In this document: positions 42,909 through 49,044 of the stretch, in pieces
How the letters are laid out: every line of letters starts with the position of its first letter
Numbering within the stretch: position 1 is the first letter of the stretch
Assembly: GCF_003576315.1 (NCBI RefSeq)
Contig: NZ_QWFZ01000020.1
Location: 310,001-374,000, forward strand
DNA from: Henriciella mobilis
GTDB lineage: Bacteria > Pseudomonadota > Alphaproteobacteria > Caulobacterales > Hyphomonadaceae
Direction: 5' to 3'
DNA: 64,000 nt
Position numbers and translations under genes: made by a program
The notes under the pieces: model-generated
Told to the model about the DNA's origin: nothing
Seen by the model: only the letters and a program-made list of their open reading frames with translations
Databases searched by the model: none

Positions 42909-43877
42909 ATGATCCGATCCCTCTTCGCTGCTATGCTCTTGCTGGCTGCCTGTTCGAATGCGCCAGCGGCAGAGCAGGCCCCTGCCGCGCCGGTCGAACC
43001 GGCCGGATACCAGGCGGCGTATCATGATGCCGGACGCGCCATCGCCAATCTCGAAACGCTCTCATCGGACGAATTCGAGGGACGCCGTACAGGCGAGCCC
43101 GGCAACCTGAAAGCGCAGGCCCTGATCGTGGAGCAATTGCAGGCACTGGGCGTCGACCCGTACTTCGATAATGGCTACCAGGCGCCCTTCGCCGCAGGCC
43201 GGTTCGACCAGCCGAACCTGGAAGTGCGCGGCACAAACCTGATCGCCTCTATTGAAGGCAACCTCGGCGCGGATGCGCCGGTCATTGTGATGTCCGCCCA
43301 CTACGATCATCTCGGCATGGATGGCGGCGAAATCTACAACGGCGCCGACGACAACGCGTCCGGCGTGGCCGCCCTGCTGGAGACGGCAGCCTGGTTCAAG
43401 GCCAATCCGCCCGAAAGCACAATTGTCTTCGTCTTTTTTGATGCCGAGGAGCGAGGCATTACCGGATCGGCCTATTTCGTCCAGGCCATGCCGGAAACGC
43501 TGAAGGACCGTCTGGCCCTGAACCTCAACCTCGACATGGTCGCGCGCGCCGACAAGGGCGAGCTTTATGCCGTGGGCGGCTATCACTATCCTGACCTCGT
43601 CCCGCTGATCGACAGTGTCGCGGAAGGCGCGCCAATCACGCTGAAGCGCGGCCATGACAGTCCGGAATGGGGCGAGCAGGACTGGTCGCTACAGTCCGAT
43701 CACGCCCCCTTTCTGCGCGCCGGTATCCCGATCATCTATCTCGGTGTCGAGGATCATCCCGACTATCACCAACCAAGCGACACTTTCGACAAGATCGACC
43801 CGGTCACGTTTGCGCGCTGTGTCGATACCGTGATCCTGATGGCCGAGGCCGCCGACCAGTGGGTGGCCGAGCAATAG
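42909..43877 (+). CDS. M28-family zinc peptidase lipoprotein
   Basis: It is 322 residues. The signal ends in a lipobox LLLAACS, so the protein is lipid-anchored. Metal-site motifs are SAHYDHLG, GADDNASG, FVFFDAEERGITGS, NLNLDMVAR and SDHAPF, the full di-zinc aminopeptidase set. The ATG at 42909 has GGAGG upstream. Its 5' end faces bolA across 74 nt. Confidence 0.93.
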   Translation: MIRSLFAAMLLLAACSNAPAAEQAPAAPVEPAGYQAAYHDAGRAIANLETLSSDEFEGRRTGEPGNLKAQALIVEQLQALGVDPYFDNGYQAPFAAGRFDQPNLEVRGTNLIASIEGNLGADAPVIVMSAHYDHLGMDGGEIYNGADDNASGVAALLETAAWFKANPPESTIVFVFFDAEERGITGSAYFVQAMPETLKDRLALNLNLDMVARADKGELYAVGGYHYPDLVPLIDSVAEGAPITLKRGHDSPEWGEQDWSLQSDHAPFLRAGIPIIYLGVEDHPDYHQPSDTFDKIDPVTFARCVDTVILMAEAADQWVAEQ

Positions 43878-44059
43878 GGACGAGGTGCGATAGAAGGAAA
43901 CCGGAAAGGTTTTCGTAACCTATCGGCGGATCATGCGCACACTGTTGAAGATGCTGCAGTTCATTCCGATTTTTTCCGTCACTCCACAGCCTCAAAAGCC
44001 GAGAACACTTGCAGAACATCCTATTGTTTGACGGAAAAATTTGTGCCCATATCCCGGCC

Positions 44060-44464
44060 ATGAAAAAGCTACTTCCCGCCCTGCTTCTTCTCGCCGCCTG
44101 CGCTCCGGAGTCGACTTCGTCCCTCTACTGGTCGGACGGTGACAGCGGGCGGCTCAACGGTCAGGACTTCCGGCTTCACGGGGTCGACGCGCCAGAAACG
44201 GGCGGTGTCGGTGCCTATGGCGGAGCCGAATGCGAGCATGAGCGAGAGCTGGGCTACGAGGCGAAGGAAGAGGTCGTCGAGTTCACGCGCGGCAAGTTTG
44301 CCTATTTCGGCAAGGAGTATGGCGAGGACCGATACGGACGCCTTGTCGTGGATCTCTTTGTCGATGGCCGAAACGTCGGCGACGAGATGGTCGGACGCGG
44401 CGTCCTGAGGCGCTGGGACTATGATGGCGGTGATCCGAAGCCGGCGTGGTGCAGTGGGCGATGA
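44060..44464 (+). CDS. Thermonuclease-like (SNase) lipoprotein
   Basis: It is 134 residues. The lipobox LLLAACA is followed by an OB-fold nuclease core: DGDSGRLNGQDFRLHGVDAPE (active-site Arg, Asp and Glu region) and YGEDRYGRLVVDLFVDGRNVGDEMV (second Arg). Compared with staphylococcal nuclease it is short at both ends. It is the last gene that looks host-derived before the prophage. Confidence 0.85.
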   Translation: MKKLLPALLLLAACAPESTSSLYWSDGDSGRLNGQDFRLHGVDAPETGGVGAYGGAECEHERELGYEAKEEVVEFTRGKFAYFGKEYGEDRYGRLVVDLFVDGRNVGDEMVGRGVLRRWDYDGGDPKPAWCSGR

Positions 44465-44569
44465 TGTGCCTTCCGCGCCGCGGGGCGTAAACCATTTGTT
44501 AATGCAACTGCAACGTTGCGCGCGCAACACTCCGAACCATCCCTCTTGCCGAGAAGAACAAATTCGGAA

Positions 44570-44690
44570 AGCTTGAGGGGTGAGCCCGCACCGATTTGCG
44601 TTGGAAGGCGATCAGTACGGGCTCTTGTATCAATCCCCGAGGGGGCTTGGCGACTAGCGCCTCCACCAGACTGGTGAAAGCCGCCAAGCC
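44570..44690. other. Structured, ORF-poor region at the prophage edge
   Basis: Consecutive inverted repeats occupy the 263-nt gap before the Cas2-like gene: GAGCCCG (44582) with CGGGCTC (44618), CCCCGAGGGG near 44635, and GGCTTGGCG (44644) with CGCCAAGCC (44682) enclosing CACC/GGTG. Together they suggest a folded 5' leader or noncoding RNA; no T-run follows, so a simple terminator is less likely. A minus-strand ORF across it was not accepted. Confidence 0.45.
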
Positions 44691-44727
44691 GGTCAAGTCC
44701 TCTCGGTCTGCGCCATGAGAGGAAAAA

Positions 44728-45012
44728 ATGGCAGAGCACAACCTTCACATTTCCTACGACCTGTACTCACCAGGGCAGAAATACGACGCTATCAAAAAGG
44801 TGCTGGAGAGGCTCGGCGTTCCCGCCAAGGTCCACTATTCATTCTGGTACCTCAAAAGCCCGTACACGCCAAAAGAAGTCGGAGAAGCTATCTGGAGCGT
44901 GATGGACCAGAATGACAGCCTCTACGTCGTCGATGCTGCGACGAACGTTGCCTACTGGTTCAACGTCAACGACTTCACCGAGCAGCGGATCCAGAGGAAC
45001 TGGAACCAATAA
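44728..45012 (+). CDS. Cas2/SinR-like ferredoxin-fold small protein
   Basis: It is 94 residues. The pattern HISYDLYSPGQKYDAIKKVLERLG, a basic stretch, SFWYLKSPYTPKEVGEAIW and MDQNDSLYVVDAATNVAYWF matches the short group often annotated SinR-like, whose alpha/beta ferredoxin fold resembles Cas2 and VapD. GAGAGGAAAAA precedes the ATG. There is no CRISPR array or cas1 nearby, so a role in adaptation is not implied; nuclease or toxin activity is only a possibility. Confidence 0.6.
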   Translation: MAEHNLHISYDLYSPGQKYDAIKKVLERLGVPAKVHYSFWYLKSPYTPKEVGEAIWSVMDQNDSLYVVDAATNVAYWFNVNDFTEQRIQRNWNQ

Positions 45013-45052
45013 GACGGTTGTGCATGTTTTGTTCTTGGTGTTTACACACGCC

Positions 45053-45265
45053 ATGAGCGACTTGCGCACCACTATTTATGTTGCAATCCGGTCCGCACCA
45101 AAGCGCGTGCGGGCCGGCCTTCGGGACCGGAATCCAACCATCGGCGATCGAGCGGCATCCGAGCTTGCGGAGATCGTGGAGAAGGCGGTTCAGCGTCACT
45201 TGGACTCTAAAACGCGCAAGGTTCAGCCTCCCGCCCCATCGGTTGGCGGCTGGGCCAACGACTAG
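45053..45265 (+). CDS. Small hypothetical protein (70 residues)
   Basis: The frame gives a 70-residue mixed-charge protein (SDLRTTIYVAIRSAPKRVRAGL, ASELAEIVEKAVQRHLDSKTRK) with a central amphipathic helix. It follows the Cas2-like gene by 40 nt. The upstream extension of the frame is antisense-like and is excluded. No family recognised. Confidence 0.5.
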   Translation: MSDLRTTIYVAIRSAPKRVRAGLRDRNPTIGDRAASELAEIVEKAVQRHLDSKTRKVQPPAPSVGGWAND

Positions 45266-45351
45266 CGGCGCGGCCGCCGGTGGATCGTCAGGACCAGCCA
45301 GACCAGGAAGACCACTGCCGCAGCCAACGCGCCGGCGAGCTGAGAGGTCAC
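45262..45351 (-). CDS. 29-residue single-pass membrane micro-protein
   Basis: A GTG at 45351 overlaps the stop of the T5orf172-like gene as GTGA, with GAGGAG at good spacing inside that gene. The product is a hydrophobic segment (LAGALAAAVVFLVWLVLTI) ending in a basic tail HRRPRR. The stop overlaps the convergent 70-residue gene by 4 nt. Too short for family assignment; hydrophobic toxins and phage membrane regulators have this form. Confidence 0.6.
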   Translation of the reverse strand: MTSQLAGALAAAVVFLVWLVLTIHRRPRR

Positions 45352-45800
45352 CCGTGCTCCTCTACCCATGCAAGGACGTCGGCCTTTGTGACCGGTGGCC
45401 GCTCGGCGTCGAGAGCATGTAGCCCCGCCATGAGTGCCCCCTTCAGGCTCCCATAGGTCTGCGCGTGCCGCTCCAGGAGGCGCAACTCATCATCGGAAAA
45501 CCGGAATACCGACGCTTTTGATTTCGGCGGGTCGCACTCCTCAAAACCCATCCGAGAGATCGTCTCATGGGCGTCTTCGACACTCAACTCGAACCATTCG
45601 GCGTTTCGCCGGAAGCCTGCGAGCTTTGCATGCACCGCCGCCTCTGCAGATGCCGGATCGTCCCCTAATCGATAGGTCCTTTTGAGGTTGAGCGGCACCT
45701 TCCATTGAGTCGCAACAGAGGCACGGCGATCAACTGGCGAGTGCGAATAGCCAATCTTGATCGCATCAGGTGCTTCCATGATGTAGAGGTAGCTGTTCAT
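45348..45800 (-). CDS. T5orf172/GIY-YIG-like protein with C-terminal ribbon-helix-helix-like domain
   Basis: It is 150 residues. The N-terminal domain (SYLYIMEAPDAIKIGYSHSPVDRRAS, later AEAAVHAKLAGFRRNAEWFEL) matches the T5orf172/MUG113 group of the GIY-YIG nuclease superfamily. The C-terminal 52 residues (FRFSDDELRLLERHAQTYGS, KADVLAWVEEHG) resemble the whole adjacent small protein. The ATG overlaps its stop as ATGA. Cleavage activity is not proven. Confidence 0.75.
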   Translation of the reverse strand: MNSYLYIMEAPDAIKIGYSHSPVDRRASVATQWKVPLNLKRTYRLGDDPASAEAAVHAKLAGFRRNAEWFELSVEDAHETISRMGFEECDPPKSKASVFRFSDDELRLLERHAQTYGSLKGALMAGLHALDAERPPVTKADVLAWVEEHG

Positions 45801-45982
45801 TTTTGCTGCTCCACCCACGCCATAACATCGGCTTTTGTGACTGGCTGTCTCTCCCCTTTGAGCGAGCGGAGCCCGGCCATCAGAGCGGCTTTGTAACTGC
45901 CATACTCTTCCTTCAGTTGATCCAGGAGTTCGGCCTCTTCAGGCGTGAACCTAAACGAACGGGGGACATAATCGGTGCTCAT
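45797..45982 (-). CDS. Small ribbon-helix-helix-like regulator
   Basis: It is 61 residues from ATG 45982: a short strand RSFRFT, helix PEEAELLDQLKEEYG, turn, helix YKAALMAGLRSLKG, then KADVMAWVEQQK. This is the RHH fold order used by small phage and plasmid repressors. No ribosome site precedes ATG 45982, but a predicted promoter puts the transcript start on it, so the message may be leaderless. In-frame starts at 46000 (ATG) and 46036 (GTG) are alternatives. Probably autoregulatory. Confidence 0.65.
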   Translation of the reverse strand: MSTDYVPRSFRFTPEEAELLDQLKEEYGSYKAALMAGLRSLKGERQPVTKADVMAWVEQQK

Positions 45983-45988
45983 GAAAAA

Positions 45989-46017
45989 TATGTAGTGCAT
46001 TGCAAACTTTTTTGCAA
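45989..46017 (-). promoter_or_regulatory. Predicted leftward promoter of the RHH operon
   Basis: On the minus strand TTGCAA (-35, 46017-46012) is separated by exactly 17 nt from TACATA (-10, 45994-45989). Initiation about 7 nt on falls at the A of the ATG at 45982. The -10 overlaps an 11-bp repeat copy. Confidence 0.5.
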
Positions 46018-46052
46018 TACCCCATTGACCATGCACTACGTATGCACTACAT
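45990..46052. repeat. Three copies of ATGCACTAC(A/G)T: operator-like iterons
   Basis: Copies on the plus strand at 46031-46041 and 46042-46052 are adjacent direct repeats (one base differs); a third, exact inverse copy of the second lies at 45990-46000. Two copies carry the -10 region of one of the two divergent promoters. Short spaced repeats are the usual operators of ribbon-helix-helix repressors. Confidence 0.8.
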
Positions 46053-46053
46053 T
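46025..46053 (+). promoter_or_regulatory. Predicted rightward promoter of the micro-protein genes
   Basis: TTGACC (-35, 46025-46030), a 17-nt spacer made of the iterons, and TACATT (-10, 46048-46053). The next gene begins at 46084 after a good ribosome site. Confidence 0.6.
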
Positions 46054-46083
46054 AACCCTATCAGAACAGGAAAGGACACTCTG

Positions 46084-46173
46084 ATGACAGCAACGACCAT
46101 CATGATTTCCCTGGTCGCCTTCACAATCGGGACCGCGTTTTTCGAGGCGCTTTTCGAGGAGAAGAAAAAGTAA
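46084..46173 (+). CDS. 29-residue single-pass membrane micro-protein
   Basis: ATG 46084 follows AGGAAAGGACACTCTG. The product has one hydrophobic segment (IMISLVAFTIGTAFFEALF) and an acidic/basic tail EEKKK. It is the first gene under the iteron-controlled rightward promoter. Function unknown; it could be a toxin-like or membrane-regulatory peptide. Confidence 0.6.
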   Translation: MTATTIMISLVAFTIGTAFFEALFEEKKK

Positions 46174-46180
46174 GTCCCGG

Positions 46181-46206
46181 CCCCACTTCGCGTCATGGCG
46201 GTGGGG
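46181..46206 (+). terminator. Hairpin after the first micro-protein gene
   Basis: CCCCAC (46181) pairs with GTGGGG (46201), with an inner CGC/GCG, followed by only TTTC. It may be an attenuator between the two micro-protein genes. Confidence 0.35.
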
Positions 46207-46247
46207 TTTCGGGGTGCCGGGTGACCGGCCAAACCGAAGGACCTGAA

Positions 46248-46328
46248 ATGACTGGAACACTTCTCTTCGGCGCTATCCTCGTCGTTCTCACCGTTGCCGG
46301 TGGTCTCGCAGGAATCAAGCGCCGCTAA
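46248..46328 (+). CDS. 26-residue membrane micro-protein
   Basis: ATG 46248 has GAAGGACC nearby. The product is a single hydrophobic segment (GTLLFGAILVVLTVAGGLAG) with the basic tail IKRR. It is followed directly by a terminator, so the two rightward micro-protein genes form one short transcript. Confidence 0.55.
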   Translation: MTGTLLFGAILVVLTVAGGLAGIKRR

Positions 46329-46334
46329 CCGCCT

Positions 46335-46357
46335 CGCCCGGACCCGCTTTCTAGCGG
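46335..46357 (+). terminator. Intrinsic terminator after the 26-residue gene
   Basis: GCCCGG-ACCCGCT pairs with AGCGGG-CCGGG around the loop TTCT, followed by TTTT. Confidence 0.75.
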
Positions 46358-46421
46358 GCCGGGTTTTGAGGTGAGAGGGGTCGCATCCCTCTCGGCTCTT
46401 TGACATTCAATGGAGTTTCGA

Positions 46422-47135
46422 ATGACGAAACAACCTACCAGCGCCGGGGTGGCCGGCGCAACACTGATCCTGATAGCAGGTGCCGTCCTGCTTGCGGTCA
46501 CCGCGGGATTTGCCTTCGTCTCCGGCCTTTACTGGCATGTGAGGCTGGCCGATCAGCCGGATGCGGTACGCTGGGGCCTGATTGGGCTTTCCGTCGCCGT
46601 GTCCTTCGCCGGCGCTTTCGGAGCGATCGCTGCGGGCATCAAGCGCAATGCTGCGATGTTCGTCGGGGCCTTCATCTTCATGGGGCTCGATTGCGTCCAG
46701 AACGCCTACGGGCTGCAAGAGCTGGATCGGCTGACGAATGGGGCGACAGAGGCCCAGGCTCGCTACGACGCGATGCTGGACAAGCTGGTCTCCCTGCCCA
46801 ATCCGAGCGCGACGGGGGAGATCCGAAACAAGGACACCTACCTGGACACGCAGGAAAAGCTTGGCGAGAATATCACCCTGCTGAAGACCGAACTCGAAGC
46901 ATCGGAAACGACCCGCTTCGAACTCTGGCAGGTCATGTCGGCCTTCGCGGCCGCTCAGTTCGCCCTGCTGATGCTTTTTGGCGGACTGGGACGCACACAC
47001 CGCCCCGAACCGCAGGAATCGCCCCAGCGCGTCCCTGTGCCCCAAGGCAAGAACGTCCATGTCTTCAAACCGAAGGTGATGGACGAACGGGATCAGAAAG
47101 CGTGGGCCAAGGTCAAAGCGAGGTCTCGCGCATAA
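46422..47135 (+). CDS. Multipass membrane protein of unknown function
   Basis: It is 237 residues. Three N-terminal membrane segments (GATLILIAGAVLLAVTAGFAF, WGLIGLSVAVSFAGAFGAIA, AMFVGAFIFMGLDCV) are followed by a helical soluble loop of about 85 residues, a fourth segment (FAAAQFALLMLFGGLG) and a basic tail. The start at 46422 has GGAG; TTGACA at 46400 may be its -35. No family recognised. Confidence 0.75.
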   Translation: MTKQPTSAGVAGATLILIAGAVLLAVTAGFAFVSGLYWHVRLADQPDAVRWGLIGLSVAVSFAGAFGAIAAGIKRNAAMFVGAFIFMGLDCVQNAYGLQELDRLTNGATEAQARYDAMLDKLVSLPNPSATGEIRNKDTYLDTQEKLGENITLLKTELEASETTRFELWQVMSAFAAAQFALLMLFGGLGRTHRPEPQESPQRVPVPQGKNVHVFKPKVMDERDQKAWAKVKARSRA

Positions 47136-47140
47136 AAAAG

Positions 47141-47166
47141 AGCCCCCAGCCGCAAGGCCGGGGGCT
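47141..47166. terminator. Bidirectional intrinsic terminator
   Basis: AGCCCCC (47141) pairs with GGGGGCT (47160) and T-runs flank it in both directions (TTTTT rightward, TTTTTT leftward). It ends both the 46422 gene and the leftward late operon. Confidence 0.9.
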
Positions 47167-47192
47167 TTTTCATGCCTGAAATGTCGGTGGCC

Positions 47193-47510
47193 TTACTGGT
47201 CTTCGCCGTCTCTCTTCCGGCGCTTTGCCGCGTTGAGAACGTCCTCCAGCGCTTCGCGCAACGTCTTTCCATGCAGCCAGAGCAAGGTTGTCGGCGCGGT
47301 GATGGCGGCCAGCAGGACAGCGACGGGCACGAGATCGGCCGGAAACCAGCTCACCCGCAGAAGAGCCCAGCCGACCGCTGGCGCAAACAGCACACCCGAA
47401 AAGGCCAGGCGCGGCTTTCTCTGCCATTCGCTCAGGACCAGGTACCCGGCCCCGACCGCGGCGCAGGCGAGGAAGAACATTTCGCCCAGCTGCTGTAGCA
47501 GGTGTTTCAT
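47193..47510 (-). CDS. Holin-like membrane protein
   Basis: It is 105 residues with three predicted membrane segments (EMFFLACAAVGAGYLVLS, LAFSGVLFAPAVGWALL, LVPVAVLLAAITAPTTLLWL) and a strongly basic C-terminus KRRKRDGED. Length, topology and location at the end of the lysis region fit a class I holin. Sequence family not recognised. Its ATG overlaps the preceding stop as ATGA. Confidence 0.6.
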   Translation of the reverse strand: MKHLLQQLGEMFFLACAAVGAGYLVLSEWQRKPRLAFSGVLFAPAVGWALLRVSWFPADLVPVAVLLAAITAPTTLLWLHGKTLREALEDVLNAAKRRKRDGEDQ

Positions 47511-47926
47511 TCTTGAGGCTCCGGCTTGTTGATTGCGCCTGATCTGAGGGCCGCGTGGAAACCGATGACCGCCATGCCGGCGGCGAAGTGGGCTGCCAGC
47601 CAGCGAAGCGAGGTCAGTGTCCCCAGCCGGTCGCCGGAACGGGCAATCAGGTATTCGATGTTGAGAGTCGCCATGGCGATGCCGCCCATGGTCGAGACCA
47701 CGGCAGCAAAGAACCAGACATGTTTGACGCCATTGTCAGCTGGCCATTCATACCGGCGCAGACAGAGCAGCGCGAGAAGGTAGCCGCCGAGGATCCTCGC
47801 CGCTTTTACAGCGCGGAACGGCGCACGGGCATGCAGCGCCGACAGGGCGTCGAGCCCGCTGAGGGCGACGAAAAGGTAGACGACTATGATGATGAACTGC
47901 GTAAGGTCGTGGACCATCGCGATCAT
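47507..47926 (-). CDS. Four-segment membrane protein in the lysis region
   Basis: It is 139 residues with four hydrophobic segments and short loops, ending INKPEPQE. GGAGGTGAAAA precedes the ATG. It is coupled to the holin-like gene and could be a second holin/antiholin or pinholin-type protein; no family recognised. Confidence 0.6.
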   Translation of the reverse strand: MIAMVHDLTQFIIIVVYLFVALSGLDALSALHARAPFRAVKAARILGGYLLALLCLRRYEWPADNGVKHVWFFAAVVSTMGGIAMATLNIEYLIARSGDRLGTLTSLRWLAAHFAAGMAVIGFHAALRSGAINKPEPQE

Positions 47927-47952
47927 TTTTCACCTCCGCTTGGAGAGAAACG

Positions 47953-47989
47953 CAGCCGGGCAGACAGCCCCCATGCCCCTGCCCGGCTG
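47953..47989 (-). terminator. Strong hairpin upstream of the four-segment membrane gene
   Basis: An 11-bp perfect stem CAGCCGGGCAG / CTGCCCGGCTG with a 15-nt loop lies between two late genes. No T-run, so it may act in RNA processing or stability. A second 8-bp hairpin, GACGCCTG/CAGGCGTC, is at 47996-48016. Confidence 0.5.
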
Positions 47990-48024
47990 CTCCCTGACGC
48001 CTGCCTATCAGGCGTCGGCGGGCG

Positions 48025-48339
48025 TCAAAGCTGGGCTTTGAGCTTTTCGGTGTTGACCGAGATCTCCGCAGAGTTGGCCTTCAGCCGCTCGAGCTGCGCA
48101 TCCAGCGCGGCCGCGTCGACCTGGCCCTTCTCGTCGATGATCTGCTGCAGGAGATCGGCCGCTTCCTGGACGGCGGCGGCCATGTCCTCGTCGAGCTGGA
48201 GCCCAAGCCGCGTGTAGCGGGTGGCGCTCTCGACGATTTCGAGGGCGGTGTCGATCACCTTGTTCTGGCCCTCGAAGATTCGAGCGACAGTAACCGCGCG
48301 ATCGATCATCGTCAGCCAGGCGGAAAGATTGATAGCCAT
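48025..48339 (-). CDS. Hypothetical phage protein (104 residues)
   Basis: A small, mainly helical protein (LQLDEDMAAAVQEAADLLQQIIDEKG, ALDAQLERLKANSAEISVNTEKL) with heptad-like spacing in its second half. The ribosome site AAAGGATATTCCC is of the common phage form. No family recognised; it sits between the lysis genes. Confidence 0.7.
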   Translation of the reverse strand: MAINLSAWLTMIDRAVTVARIFEGQNKVIDTALEIVESATRYTRLGLQLDEDMAAAVQEAADLLQQIIDEKGQVDAAALDAQLERLKANSAEISVNTEKLKAQL

Positions 48340-48414
48340 GGGAATATCCTTTCAGGATAGGAGGTTTTTTTGGTGGGTTGGCGTTGGCGGCGCGCAGCCG
48401 CCAGACCTTCGGGG

Positions 48415-48942
48415 CTAGATCTCGCCGAGCTGGTCGAAGATCGGCTTCGCGGCCGCCCATTTGTCGGTGAGCGTGCCATAGGCAGCCGCCGCTTCGATCA
48501 GCAGCGTCTGGGGTGGCGGCACACCTTCAGCCTCGTAGCGGACGACCTCACCGTGCAGGTAAACAAAGGCATCGATCGCCCGGTTGAGGGCCTGGGCGAC
48601 CGGCGCGGCCTTCGCCTCGATCTCGCCGGCCTTGATCGCGGCCTTGATAAGGGCCTCGTCGCCAGAGCCGTCAGCGGCTTCCTGCAGGCTGATCACGCTT
48701 TGCTGGGCCACTTCATAGCCGAGCAGGCCTGCAAAGGCCTCACAGGCCACGCGGTTGCCCGTGCGGGCGATTTCCGAGGCTTCCGCCGTCTCGGTTGGCA
48801 GGGTCTCGCACGCCGCCGAGATGTCGGCGACCGGCGGCAGGCCGACTTTCGAGCGTACATCGTTGAGCTGTGTACAGGCGACGCAGGACGCGAGGCCGAG
48901 CACGAGGATGCCAAACAGCATCGCATATTTGATAGGTGACAT
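48415..48942 (-). CDS. Putative phage lipoprotein
   Basis: It is 175 residues. The hydrophobic N-terminus ends LASCVACT, with a lipobox candidate LASC. The rest is helical and Ala/Glu-rich. Position two genes from the endolysin allows a lysis-accessory or superinfection role, but there is no spanin-like pattern. AAAGGAAAC precedes the ATG. Confidence 0.65.
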   Translation of the reverse strand: MSPIKYAMLFGILVLGLASCVACTQLNDVRSKVGLPPVADISAACETLPTETAEASEIARTGNRVACEAFAGLLGYEVAQQSVISLQEAADGSGDEALIKAAIKAGEIEAKAAPVAQALNRAIDAFVYLHGEVVRYEAEGVPPPQTLLIEAAAAYGTLTDKWAAAKPIFDQLGEI

Positions 48943-48971
48943 GGGGAGTTTCCTTTCGGGGTTTCAGTCAC

Positions 48972-49002
48972 AAAAAAGCCCGCCTGCCTGATGGCGGACG
49001 GG
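48972..49002 (-). terminator. Intrinsic terminator downstream of the endolysin
   Basis: On the minus strand CCGCC-N8-GGCGG, extended by CCCG/CGGG, is followed by six T. It lies between the endolysin stop and the lipoprotein gene. Confidence 0.7.
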
Positions 49003-49044
49003 GTCGGCAGACCGGCCGATGCAGGGCCGGGCATTCGGGGTGGG

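Noticed and set aside
44465-44727. tRNA or attachment site at the prophage boundary
   Set aside because: No cloverleaf-like tRNA or direct repeat could be identified within the window; the other prophage end is outside it.
44499-44741. 80-residue leftward ORF at the prophage edge
   Set aside because: It lies across the inverted repeats and has no ribosome site or recognised family; I preferred a noncoding structured region, with low certainty.
44728-45012. CRISPR adaptation module
   Set aside because: The Cas2-like protein has no cas1, effector genes or repeat-spacer array nearby.
46400-47179. 259-residue rightward frame over the membrane protein gene
   Set aside because: Arg/Gly/Pro-rich shadow; the frame starting at 46422 gives clear membrane segments and ends at the terminator.
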